From the NCBI GenBank assembly GCA_004380135.1, contig QXCR01000019.1, positions 186,001 to 250,000 on the forward strand: 64,000 nt of DNA, written 5' to 3'. The translations under genes were made by a program, and so were the position numbers. The stretch is from Stemphylium vesicarium. Its lineage: Eukaryota; Ascomycota; Dothideomycetes; Pleosporales; Pleosporaceae. A model generated the notes under the pieces. The model had not been told where the DNA came from. It searched no databases and saw only the letters and a list, made by a program, of their open reading frames with translations. Positions within the stretch are counted from its first letter, which is position 1. Every line of letters begins with the position of its first letter. Below, piece by piece: positions 1 to 11,627 of this stretch.

Positions 1-1523
1 CTTGATAGCGGGATGGTCGAGAAGATCGGACAATAGCAAGAATGCTCTTGTCGCCAAGTCTTCAGCTGCAACATTTCGGCTCTCGGTGTATCCTTGGTTG
101 TCCCTTCCATGACAATTAAGCGTAACGCGCACTGTTGTGCCACTACGCAGCAATACAGTACCGATCCATGGTAAGAACTTGAGCATGTCAATGCGTAAAC
201 TCTCAAGTGTGGCTGACTCGATAAGATCGAAGTTGAGGCTGAGAACCAGTCTTGCCCTTGTGTAAACCTGGGTCAAAATAATCGAGTCTAACAATTCCTC
301 CTCGAAATTGGAAGAAAGGGAATTTCGAGTTTGCAGCAACCCCATGAAGAACCTCGAACTTTGTGCAATCGTGGATGAATTTCCTAGACGTCTCCGCGAC
401 CGTCACATAGCACACTCGCCCGATCATCTGAAGACAAGGATGACGTAGATAATTGTCGACGTGGAAGACGTTCAGACTCAGACCATGAGCGGTGTGTGTT
501 TAGGTCGAGGACGATGCCTTGAGGCGAGCTCATTGTCATACTGAGTATACTTTCCAGCGTTGCGAGCGGTAAATCCTCTAGCGACTGTATGGAATGTCTA
601 TGTGTAGTGGTGATGATTGGCCGCTGTCCGTTATCAAGATATGTATCCGCTGGTTCCCATGGAATCCCACCCTTGGATAAGTTGGGTTCGTATGGATGGC
701 AGCATACGACATCAGTCACTTAGAGAAAGAGAACTTCTTCAGACTGAGACCATCTCCTTTGACGGCGCTTGCAATGATTACATCGAGACTGTCGACAGAA
801 TCACATATGGGAGCCATATCTTCGAGATACTCATGATTATCCTGACGAATTGAACGAAGTCGCCTTCCGGTACGAACAAATTGAACGGGAGATTCTTCGA
901 GTCCATGCTTCCAAATCAGCCGTAGAAGTGGTTGGATGTCGAATCCGAGTAATCGGTTGTCACATGTAGTTTCACACGTGGCTTCGAGGTCAATTTGCAC
1001 TCTCCTTAGCAAATTGAACTGAGAGCCAGTAGCAGACAGCCGCTTCAGAGCATAATGAACCTGATGGTAGGCCCCAGAAGGATGCAGGCGGTCTGGGTCA
1101 TGGTCATGGCGATCAAGAGCCCGAGTGAAGACGAAAGTGTTGTCGCTATAGAACACACTAGCCGTTTCGTGGTATATCTGGCGGGAAACACGCAATAGAG
1201 ATAGTCCGGGACTGAAGTTATGGAAGAACTCGTGATCCCCGCCGATTTCTGATTCGTATGTATCGTAAAATTCATCCATTAGCTAGCGATACACTATATC
1301 GCTCAAGGTGCCCTTCTGGGGCTTGATAGCGTGGTATGCCTCAGTATTGTGGAGTAGAACTGGCTCCGGAAAATAAAAAGCAAATTCGGTGGTTATCTGA
1401 TACATTTTTGTCATAGGTGGTCTACTAACCGTCGCGCTGGAACATGATCTCGTAAATCATATTGCGGACTTCCAGCGGCTTGTCGAGAAATGAAGACTTG
1501 CTTGGATTTGCCGGTCCTGACAT
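1..1523 (-). pseudogene. Decayed 2EXR-family (F-box-like) gene, 3' end outside the window
   Basis: The likely start at 1523 opens with the 2EXR hallmark FLDKPLEVRNMIYE. Similarity then continues on the same strand in several frames. A stretch around 1290-1370 (PVLLHNTEAYH) runs into an in-frame TAG at 1283-1285, followed at once by the next conserved block (SPGLSLLRVSRQIYHE, about 1150-1220). That frame stops at 716-718. Conserved text resumes in another frame (LEDLPLATLESI, about 560), shifts again near 510-520 (HGLSLNVFHVDNYLRHP) and again near 300-340 (EEELLDSIILTQVYTRARLV), then stays open to base 1. A few changes could be short introns, but no consistent set of splice sites restores all of them. 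TAG could derive from CAG by a C-to-T change in CpA, the context used by RIP. The family is common in Pleosporales and of unknown function. A multi-intron functional gene is the alternative. Confidence 0.6.
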
Positions 1524-2242
1524 CTGCCTTTGAATCTGTATGTTAAGCGAAAAGAGAGTCGCAGTGGAAGGGTTTATAATGGGCTGAACAAGCGCCTTCA
1601 TAATGAGGTGAGCGGTCAACGTAGGAGATAAAGTATGTATGAGGCTAGAATGGGCCCCATTTAAGAAAGTTGCGGCCATAAGTAGCGAGCCTATCGACGT
1701 GAATAGAGGGTTCGCAATCGATACCCAAGACAAATGAATGGACGGAGCGGAAATTTCACAGCATTGAGTGATTTGGTAAACAAATTGAGATCTTGCCTCC
1801 TGACACTACTTCCTATCAGGACACCAAGCATTAGCGTGACATCACTGTATCACCCTCAGGGTGTCTTGGCCCATTTTCCGGCGCTGTTGTAGAATGCCCT
1901 TGAATTACATCACACTACCCCTGACGACACTCATGTGCTATCGCTAAACGCGTGGCGTAATCGCGGTGCTGGCTTTCTTCTGGTGGCGACCCTTGGATTC
2001 ACGACCGTAGTGTCAACCATGCCGCAATTGCGCCTACCATTCAGCAACTATGAAGATCACTGCTCTAGCGTTTGCACATATTATCTATTGGGTAGTCTTG
2101 TTCTATCAATGACTTTAATACCAGAGCCGCAGATTTCACAATGTAATGAATCTATTGGGTGCATTTGAATAACTGGTGGTGATGGACTGCTATTCGCACA
2201 CAAACTCACATCGAGACATACTGTTTTCTCATAATACCTAAT
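1524..2242. other. Intergenic region, no gene seen
   Basis: This lies between the decayed 2EXR gene (minus strand, start near 1523) and the 3' end of the DUF1479 gene. A 77-codon plus-strand frame at 1935-2168 has no recognisable motif. No RNA gene or repeat was noticed. Confidence 0.5.
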
Positions 2243-3816
2243 CTAGTCATAAAATCCAAGGATCTTGTTCGCCCTATCCAGAATAACCCTTTCACCCGGA
2301 CCCAAGCCGGCGGCATCGCTATCCCACTCCTGCAGACCCATAGACTGGCAACCCTCATCACCAACCAACTGCTGCATGTCCTCCGCCTTGACACGTCCCA
2401 CATGCTCACTCTCGCCAACACCACCGCCAAAGTCTGGGCTTGGTGTACCATTGATAAAGTTGGCGCGTTGCCGAACAAGGTAGTTGGCATTGTCTTCGGT
2501 CATGGGGCAAGCGGGGATGTACAGCACACTGGAGTCGGACTTGCCTGCATGGGTCTTGTCCACACTGTGGATCGTGTCGCAATGCCACGCAACATAATCA
2601 CCAGGCCGGACTATTGGCATGTGAATCATGGACTTTTGCAGGTTCAAGTGCGGATGTAGTAGATGCGACAGTTCTTGACCATGCCCTGGCGTTGCGCCAT
2701 GTACCCAGGGTGTCTGTGTGGTGTCCATCTCCCAATTATCCGACGCGAGGAAGTCGGCCGAGTTTGTGACTGCTTCGGAAGCTGTTTGCGCGCCGGGGTC
2801 GACGCCTCGTTTGGGCGAGAAGAAGGGCCGGAGGAGGTAGTAGGCTGTCGCTTTCGCCAATAGCGGGTTCACGAGCAGCGTACCCTCGAGCGGACCGGTC
2901 GTGGACAGCGACAGCCAGCCCTGGAACATGCGGAACGCGCTGCATGCTCCGACGCCCTGGTGGAGATCTGAGTTCACTGGAAGACGGCAGCTGGCCTCCC
3001 AGGGATCGAAATCCTCCCATCGGCCTTTCCAGATAGATTCGTATACCTTTCCAAGCCCGTATCCTTGTTCGTCCCAGCGCTCGACACTACCCCCGTCGAC
3101 GTGTGGTCCTAGTGCGAATTTGGCATCGCCGGGGAGACGCATGCGTAGACGGTCGGCGTAGCTTATGGGGTGTTTTGTAGATAGTGGAATGTGTGGGTTG
3201 ATGCTGTGCCAGTATGACATGAGGAAGCGATGCGTCTTGAGGAGGTTGGGGTTTCCGCGTGCGAGGAGTTGAGTGCGCGACCAGTACAGCTCAAATACTT
3301 GAGGATTGTCGGCAGGGAAGGCTATCAGGTCGTCAGTCATAATCATACCAGCGCATGTCTCCAACACTCACCCTTGGTCTGGGGGTTCTGCCGGATGTAC
3401 TCCCGCAAGTCCTCCTTCCACTGCAGCGCTTCTTGCTCCGGCACCACGCCCCTCACAACGGCTACACCCCTCTTCCGCAGCTCGCTGTTGAAGGCTTCAG
3501 GCGCATTGTCGATATCCTTGAAGTCAATCTCCGGGATGACTTTGCTGCCTTGCTCAACAATGAGCGGGATCTCCTCGCGCAAGTGGCGAAGAAGGCGCTC
3601 CCAAGACTCTCGTACTTCGCTTTCGTGTCCCCGGATCAAACGGGCCTTGAGATCGGCATATTCGGGCGTCAAGGGCTTGAATTCCTGTCCCGAGAGAGAC
3701 GCAAAGGCGTCAGAGATATCGCCCGCGCGCTTCTGGGCTTGTGTCGCTGCTGTGCGCAGTTGCGTTGTTGCGCGTCTCGTCGGAGATCGGATGGTTCGTA
3801 GCGCGCTGAGCATCAT
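2243..3816 (-). CDS. DUF1479 family protein, probable Fe(II)/2-oxoglutarate-type oxygenase
   Basis: Two exons, complement(2243..3321, 3372..3816), give 507 residues. The 50 nt intron (3322-3371) has a GTGAGT donor and a TAG acceptor, and restores the frame through ..NPQTK-AFPADNPQ... The protein matches the DUF1479 family (bacterial YbiU and fungal homologues of about 450-500 residues), which has the double-stranded beta-helix fold of Fe(II)/2OG oxygenases. Candidate metal ligands are H222-x-D224 in GPHVDGG and H400 in CDTIHSVD. The N-terminus (MMLSALRTIRSPTRR...) is basic with hydroxylated residues and few acids, as in a mitochondrial presequence; that targeting is inference. The start has a good context (CCACCATGATG), and a second Met follows at once. 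It is divergent from the GH1 gene, with about 0.9 kb between the starts. The substrate is unknown. Confidence 0.85.
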
Positions 3817-4735
3817 GGTGGATCGTTTGATATTGTATGCGATTGATTCAATGTTGTACCATGGCCTTTTCTATCCCCAGCAGCCGCCCATTATATACCG
3901 TTCGTTGCCCCGACGTCGTACGTAGCCTAGGTGTAGTTCCGACATTGAATTGAAGCTCAAACTGACATCGCAAGATACTGTACCGGCGGAAGCTCTGCTG
4001 GAAAAAGTATAGCGCCTACGTCAGCTGTTCTCACGGCCACATCCTCGTAATCGTCGCAACGTCTACAGTATCGGTTCCGACCTTCTCCATCGCGCGACCT
4101 CATCCTCTCCGACTCTCACGAATGGGCGGAGGAGGAACGCGCTGTTCGGCGCAATATGTCTGGAGACCTGTGGGCGGAAGACGAACAAGGAGGAGAGTAG
4201 GACCGCGTGCACTTGCCTGTTACCCCGCCATCCCACATAGTCCAGCATCACTCCAGCCCAACTCGAGTTCCCGCGCCACGCCTAGTAGGTTAATGGGCAG
4301 GCTGAATCGACGGCCCGCAGTCCCACTGACCGCCCTGGTCATCGTGAATCCTGGTGGGCAGAATGGACGTAAGAGTATAGCTTCGTCATGTGGAGGGAAG
4401 CTATAACCTCCAGTCATCGTGAAGTTTGAGCGGGGTCGATGGGCTGAAGGAGCCATTGGCAAGACGGAGAAATAGACTATAGCCCGCTTGAGCTGGACGG
4501 AGCAATACTAAGTTCCTCATGTGTCTTACTGCGCCTTCCGTCAAGGTCTTGTCGACGCGTGAGGACGGTTACGGCGGGACGTCCTCCGCAGCCAACACTG
4601 CAGTCCGAGGTACCACGTATATGAAGTATAGCTGTCCCGCCGCTGCGGTTTGGCCCTCTGTCTTTTCTGCTCTCTAAAATTGTCAGCTTAGAAGGACATC
4701 TTTGACATTAGAGACCAACACAAACCCAGCCCATA
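3817..4735. promoter_or_regulatory. Divergent promoter region between the DUF1479 gene and the GH1 beta-glucosidase
   Basis: The 919 bp between the two start codons must hold both promoters. A CT-rich tract at about 4650-4680 precedes the GH1 start, as is common in filamentous ascomycete promoters. A perfect 8-bp inverted repeat TATAGCTT/AAGCTATA with a 14-nt loop lies at 4376-4405; whether it is functional is unknown. Open frames here look spurious. Confidence 0.5.
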
Positions 4736-6728
4736 ATGTCGCAGTCGTACTTGCCGAAGGATTTCCTGTGGGGATTTGCAACAGCGAGGTTCGTCTGACC
4801 CAGCATTCTCCACCCAAGCGATGATACCCCGCCAACGATGATTGTTTGGGGGCCACTTTGTTGTCACATACTGAGTTTTGAAAAACCCTTCAGTTACCAA
4901 ATCGAAGGCGCACCGCATGAAGATGGCCGCGCCGATTCCATCTGGGACTCGTTTTGCCGCATCCCAGGCAAAATTGCTGGAGGCGAGTCCGGCGAAGTAG
5001 CCTGCGACTCTTACCACCGCACTGACGAGGACATTGCTCTCCTAAAGGAAATCGGCGCAAAATCTTACCGCTTTTCTCTGTCGTGGTCCCGCATCATACC
5101 ACTCGGCGGACGCAATGACGCCGTAAACGAAAAGGGCCTACAGTACTATATCAAGTTGGTCGATGACCTCCGTGCTGCAGGCATTGAGCCGATGATAACG
5201 CTGTTTCATTGGGATCTCCCTGACGAGCTTCACAAGCGATATGGGGGCATGCTAAACAAGGAAGAGTTCGTGAAGGATTACGAGAACTACGCCAGGGTGT
5301 GTTTCAAGGCTTTCGGTTCCAAAGTAAAATTTTGGATCACCTTCAACGAGCCTTGGTGCAGCTCCATCCTCGGCTATGGCACTGGCCTCTTCGCTCCTGG
5401 CCGTTGCAGTGATCGGACCAAGAGCGCAGAAGGTGACAGTTCGAGGGAGCCATGGATCGTCGGCCACTCGCTCCTCATTGCTCATGGTGCGGCAGTCAAG
5501 GCCTACCGTGATGACTTCAAGGCCCAGGATGGAGGCCAGATTGGCATCACCCTCAACGGTAAGCGATCATCACCACGTGTTTTTTTCCGTATTCCGTGTA
5601 GACGAGAGTTCCCCAAATCGGACAGTGCCCCGTGCAGAGAAAGCGGTGGGAGACTTGGTAGCCGACCAACCAGGGTGAAGTCAAGCATGAACCTGTTGTA
5701 CTGATATTATGTACCACGTAGGCGACTGGACTGAACCATGGGATCCAGAAGATCCGAAGGACCGCGAGGCCTGCGACCGGAAGATTGAGTTTGCCATTTG
5801 CTGGTTTGGCGATCCCGTCTACTTTGGCAAGTACCCAGATTCAATGCGCAAGCAGCTGGGCGATCGGTTGCCTGAGTTCACACCGGAAGAGGCGGCTCTC
5901 GTCAAGGGAAGCAATGACTTCTACGGCATGAATCACTACTGTGCCAACTACATTAGGCACAGGGACACGGAGCCTGAGCTCGACGATCATACTGGCAACA
6001 TGGACATTCTTTACCAGAACAAGAAGGGCGAATGGATTGGCCCAGAGACTCAATCCGTCTGGCTGAGGCCGATGCCCTTAGGCTTCAGAAAGCTGATCAA
6101 ATGGCTTAGTGATAGATACGGCGGCCCAACCTTCTACGTGACAGAAAACGGCACCAGTCTCAAAGGCGAGAACGACCTGCCTCTGGAGAAGCTACTCGAC
6201 GATGAGTTCCGCTGTGAATACTTTAGGGGCTACATTGGGGCCTTGGCCGACGCTCATACCTTGGACGGTGTGGACGTCAGGGGTTACTCTGCATGGAGTC
6301 TGATGGAGTACGTCAACCCACACCATTTCATCCTTTCACACCTGTTTTGCGCGTCTATTCTTACACTTGAAACCCCACTCTTCATTATCTGCGCATTCCT
6401 ATCTCCTCGGAGCTTCGGTACCAGATGTTCCCGTCATGGGTGTGCTGCTGCGCGCAATCGTAGCGACGTCGCGTCCACGAGCAGATCGATCTTTTTCTCC
6501 TAGCCTCAAACACACCACTAGAATCCTTCCCGCGGTGAAACCGAGATAAGATTGGCATTCTTCATATACTGACGTGATTGTACCTGCAGCAATTTTGAGT
6601 GGGCCGAGGGCTATACGACACGCTTCGGCGTCACCTACGTTGACTACAAAGGCGGCCAGAAGCGGTACCCAAAGAAGAGCGCGCGAGAAATCTCAAAAAT
6701 CTTTGAGAAATATGTTAAAAAGGAGTAG
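4736..6728 (+). CDS. Intracellular beta-glucosidase, glycoside hydrolase family 1
   Basis: Four exons, join(4736..4788, 4894..5558, 5722..6307, 6590..6728), give 480 residues, the usual length for fungal GH1 (BGL2-like). The introns (105, 163 and 282 nt) all have GT..AG ends and keep frame through SYQIEGA, LNGDWTEPWDP and SAWSLMDNFEWAEGY. The start MSQSYLPKDFLWGFATAS is the canonical GH1 opening. The acid/base glutamate is E170 in TFNEPW and the nucleophile E381 in VTENGTS. The SLMDNFEWAEGY box forms part of the aglycone side. There is no signal peptide, so the enzyme should hydrolyse imported cellobiose or other beta-glucosides in the cytosol, possibly with transglycosylation that makes cellulase inducers, as known for Trichoderma BGL2. 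Read without splicing the gene looks like several unrelated frames. Confidence 0.95.
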
Positions 6729-9700
6729 TCTGACGGATGTGGCGTATGACGGTGAGGTCGGGTATGCATGCCATCAAATCAGAATGTTTGCATGAATGGG
6801 TAATGGGTCAGGCCCTTCTAGCACTGTTCTAGCGCCTGGGAATTTTGCACAATGTGGATGTGGTGGATGTGGATGTGGATGGGCTGGATGTGGGACTGAT
6901 TGTTATGTGGCTTTTTTGGGCTTGCCCTTGCTACTACCGTGTGCGGCAAGCAATGCGGCCCTTTTAATTTTTTTCAGTCGCATCCGTCATGGATCTCGGA
7001 GTGGTTTTGCATCTTTACATGTTATCTAGATCCGGAGCATCGCGCCATCTTAGGGTAGTAGGGATGGGTGCGTATCTCCCGTGTTAGCCTCGCAATATTG
7101 ATTCCGACGTTGGGCAAACTCACCATCTGCAGACGATGGCGTCGTCGCTGGACACCTGTAGCGCTTGAAGCAGCCGCCTATCTTGGGCATGACTACATGA
7201 TGTCGGTGTTGTCGAGGGTAGATGCATGTCCAGCTGAGGACGCACGTGGGTGAGCGAATAGGCTCGCGTCCCCCATCCCCTGTCCTCTTGCATCCCCTTC
7301 ACCCAACGTTGACACGCCACAAGGGACAACCTCAGCGTGTACCCCGCAATTGCGTCGTTTGTGTATGTTAGACGCCTAAGAGACATGGGTGGGACACGGT
7401 AGACATGGGTGTACTTGTTATTTTTGCTTTTGAGCAACTCCACATTCGCATTCGGGATGCGCAACAACAGCTCGAGAGCGAAAGAGAATTGTAATTGCAA
7501 GCTCCACTAGACGTCTTTCTGCGTAGAGAGCCACCAGGACTGCGCCATGGCGAAGTTCTAGCCTGCAAGCTAGAAGGTTCGGACAGTCGAGATGGCGCAA
7601 CCTGTTCGCTTGGCGCGAATCGTCAAGCGTGATCGGTGAGGGAGGGAGCGAAGGTTGTAGCCTTAGCGAGCTTGGAAGGGCACTCAAATTGGTGTGGTAG
7701 AGTGCAAGTAGGATGCGCACCCTGGTTGGGGTAAGGGACCCGCAAAACTCTAAATTCCATAGGCGCGTTTCAGACCAGGACCTCGTGGTCGCTCTCAGCC
7801 CTCGCCACCAGAGATGCAAGGCGGCCATGGACTGGGAATTGAGTTCGCATTTAGCAGCGGTCTTGGACGGACTGGTGCGCGCGCCCTGGCTGAATATCGG
7901 CTGATTTCTGCAAGGGCGGCGGAAGGATAGAAGCAAAGTTTGGTAGCGAGGTTTGGATTTCAGGAATGACGAACCGTCCATCTGTGACAGTTCGGCCGAT
8001 TGCATTACTCTTTGGCTCCGGCAAATGAGTTTGGATGGAGAATTCTGACGTGCCGGACACCATCTGATCCGGCCGATGCAAGTCTGGTTGCGCAATTGCG
8101 GACGGGACACGGTGTCGTGACCAAGGATACCTGGAGTTGGGCTGCGTGTAAGACGGCCCTTGGATCTGGATGGAACTAAGCTTGCTTGCAGCCGCAAGGG
8201 CGATTTACGAGTAAGACAGGTCTAGCGAAGGCGCCATGCCCTTAATCTGGGACCCGAGGACTCCATTCTTGGGATTTTTGGTGGTGACACCACAGCTGAG
8301 CGAGCTATGCGGCGCCGATTGAGATCGGTGGTTGCACAACAGCATCCATAGATCTACCGCCTCGGGCCATGGCAGCCTGCACGGATACGGCACGCAGAGG
8401 GAGGCCGTGAGAACGGGGTTAAAGTGGGTGCAGGTGTGGCCGACAGTCGCAGACCGGAAAATTCCGCTGCCAACATTTGCATACTGGAGAAGATCAGGCA
8501 AGGCCGGTTACACGCACAGGAACCGTCACTGTACGGATGCTGCACGCGATGGATGCGGTGATGATCAACATTCGGGCAGCCATGGTGTGGGGAACAAGCC
8601 ACAGACATTAGGTCCATCTCATCACAGGTCGCTCGTTTGCGAGCGTAGTTGGTTTCAGCGGTCAACGACGCGCAATGATCACGGCCATGCTGAAGGCTTC
8701 TCGTCCTCGATTCTGTTGGGGACACTGACGTCGTCGGAACAGCTTCCCCAAGCGCGACAAGTGTACTTTGGGGGATATGTGTGGCGGTTGAGATGGTGCC
8801 ACACATGGCACGACTGCCCGGCCGAGTAGTGACTGCGACAAAGATGCACTAGAAGACGATTGCATGGACGGTGAAGAGTATTGACACGCTAGGCTTGATG
8901 GAAGCGAGAGCAAGGGCGGCGGCATTAACGTGTGGTCACGTAGCCATGTGCTCTAGGTAGGCAACACTAGACAGGGCTACCACGTCGTGACTTGCCGGAC
9001 GCGTAGCCAGCGTATCTGATTCCTCACCGAAACCTGAGGCCGCTCATGGAGAAATTCTGGAAACGAAGCACGTTTTTGGACAAGACACAGCCGTCGTTGT
9101 CTCAGATATACGTGATCGCTGTTGCTGGACGTCAAATAACGTTCCTGCTAACCTGCTTCAGAGGCACGTTGCAGGTGGTGCGGCGCAATCTCATCCTTCC
9201 TCTCCACCCGCGCCCCTCCAAACCACCATGAGTCTGCCCGTAGACGGTAGACGTTGACATGCAATTCTTCACATATCCGAACGCGCTACAACTCGGACAG
9301 CGAGTCGCTGCATCTGATCGCGCGCTCCGGTCCTTTCTCTCGTCGCGGCTGGCGGCTCGCGGCTTCTTAGCCTAGTGCAGCCGACGTGCATCATTTTTCA
9401 ATCTTGCGAAACAGATGCCGACAGTCGCTATCGTCCAATATCGGCGCCAAGCTTATCTCGAGTGGCTGGGAACGAAGACCAGGTACGAGCGCTAGTAGTC
9501 TTCATGTTGGCTCTAGCCGTGCAGAGCAGTGTAGCCTCACCCAGTGCAGCCGTCGTCTATGGAGCGGTGAGGCTGCTCGGAGGATTCTTGCTTTATCGAA
9601 TAACGGGGGATGTGATGGATAGCGCAGCAGATCAGCTCTCAAGAGGAGCTCTCGCTGCCCATCAGTATTTGCTGTCCGGCGTCCATCACGGGACTCGGAT

Positions 9701-11627
9701 CCGAGTTCCCTCCCGCGCCCGAGTGCTGACAGATTGACTGACGCCGCAAGCGGCCATGTCGTTGTAAAGGTAAGGGTAAGAAATAAACAAATAAATAAAT
9801 AAATCGAAAAAAGGCGCACGAGCGACAGCGTCAGGCCTTTCCGACGTGGACATGTCTATGCGGCGGCCTGAAGGAGCGCATCACGGACTGTCTTTGGGTC
9901 TTTGGCCAATGCGTTTTTCTCTCACTCAGCTCATTTCTGCGAGTCCGAAGGCCGGCAATGCAAGCCCTGCGAATGACGGAAGCCATCACCAAATGGTTCG
10001 CGTGTGCCGACCGTGGCTTCTGGTGTCTGCAAGACGCCGGATATGGACACAGCAAGTGTTTAGCAGCCCTCATGCATGGCCAGCACACCGGCTTGAAACA
10101 CACATCCACGGCCATGAGGCCACGATAGAGTTTGGGGGGGCAAGTGTCTCCGCCAGAATCCTACAAGCAGCAACATGGCACAGCAAGAGCGTATAGGCAG
10201 TAACCGTAGCAGTTCGGCAAAGGTGCTCCAATGTGATATGTCACTGCAGGTAAACATGGTCCGTGGAGGTACTTCGGAAGCATCCTTCGCCAGCGCTTCG
10301 TCCACACTGCGGAGGATAGCAAGACAGTCCCTGACCCCGGGCATGATCGACGACACCGGGCCAGGCTGCCCCCTCGGGCGACTCAGCAAGCTGGCTACTG
10401 TCTGCGCTGCGCTGATGCGGGTATCCACAGCGGACCCCTTCTCGAGGGCGTGCAATTGCGAGACGCCCGCGGCCCTCAGTCGCATCCATGGTGGTTGACC
10501 GGCGCTCCGTATGAAGCTTGCAGCGACAGGGCAGCAGGCCCCTTGGCATGCTCGGGCTAATTTTCATCATGCAGGGCTTCCACGTGCTGACCCTTTTAGC
10601 GCAGCCGGGGCCCAGGACGCCTGCGCGCTCCTCATCCTGGCAGGCCTGCTTCGCTTCACGTCGTCGCTGCATGAGCCCACGCCATACGCTCCTCAAACGT
10701 CACAATTTGTCCGTGTCTGCTTGCCTGTCATCCCAAACTTCGCTACGGTCCGCAAACACGACCAGCTCCCTGTCTGGCAGCCGACCATGGCGACATCACC
10801 ACCCTCGCCCTTCCGTCTTATGCGTGGCCCATCTGAACCTTTTGCGGTGGGCCCTCGGAGCGCTCCAGTCCTCGTTTGCCCGCCTCGTCGTCGACGTAAG
10901 GTGGCCCGAGGCGTGTTGCGCAGGAACTCGGCCATGCCACCCTTAGTGGGGTGCAATTAACAGCCTAGAGCCCAGTAGTGCCTTTCCAGAACAGCGAGCT
11001 GCTGCTATCCAGATGCAGGGCGATGCTCCACTAGCCCTTCTGCCACCGCCGTTGAGACTTTATTGCGTGCGAAGCCTCTATGCCCTGTTGAGCTACCGAG
11101 ACGAGGTGTACGCACCGCTGTGCCATCGCGAAAGCCTGGATGTCACTAATGTAGGAGCTAAGGTGAAACCATTTCCCCAGAACCCACGTTGTGTGGCTAT
11201 CCACCCAGGGCCAGGTTCAGCATGCCAGCGCTAGTCTAGGGTCCAAGCATGGGACGCCGAAGACGCTATTCATCAGGTCCTGATAGCAAGTTATAGCCGC
11301 ATGCCAGCCATGTCTTGCATCCATCAGTCCTGTCTCTCTACCATTCCGTCTCGTCCATTTGGCATTGCCGTCTCATCTTTGTTCCCAAACATCACTGCCC
11401 TCCATTGACATCATCCCTCCTGCACAGGGTCCGGAACACGGCTCGCTGCCATAATTCCCCCTCCCCTCGTCACGATTCCCCTCTCGACTGACTGACGCCC
11501 GGGACCACCCATCACTCACAGACGCATACCTGATATTCCCCAACGCTTGGACCGCCTTTGTTTTGGGACCCGCTGACACAGCAACTTCGACATCGCATAT
11601 ACTCTCACCGCCTCTCGCGGATCCTCG
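6729..11627. other. 4.9 kb without a recognisable gene; 5' leader of the bZIP gene at its right end
   Basis: No frame on either strand carries a family motif. The longest (7418-8197, minus) is Arg/Ser/Leu-rich and looks like a chance frame in GC-rich DNA. A GGATGTGG-type purine-rich repeat lies at about 6850-6896 and an (AAAT)n run at about 9780-9804. From about 11330 to 11620 the plus strand is pyrimidine-rich (many CCATC, CTCGT and TCCC blocks), as expected for the promoter and leader of the bZIP gene starting at 11628. Confidence 0.5.
9778..9806. repeat. AT-rich (AAAT)n microsatellite
   Basis: An imperfect AAATAAAC / AAATAAATAAAT run of about 28 bp in otherwise GC-balanced DNA. Simple sequence repeat; no function implied. 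Confidence 0.7.

Noticed and set aside
7418..8197. 259-codon minus-strand open frame
   Set aside because: Arg/Ser/Leu-rich with no motif and no convincing start; typical of a chance frame in GC-balanced intergenic DNA.
9375..10960. Several overlapping frames of 100-150 codons on both strands
   Set aside because: They overlap each other in different frames, with biased Arg/Ser/Pro composition and no motif.
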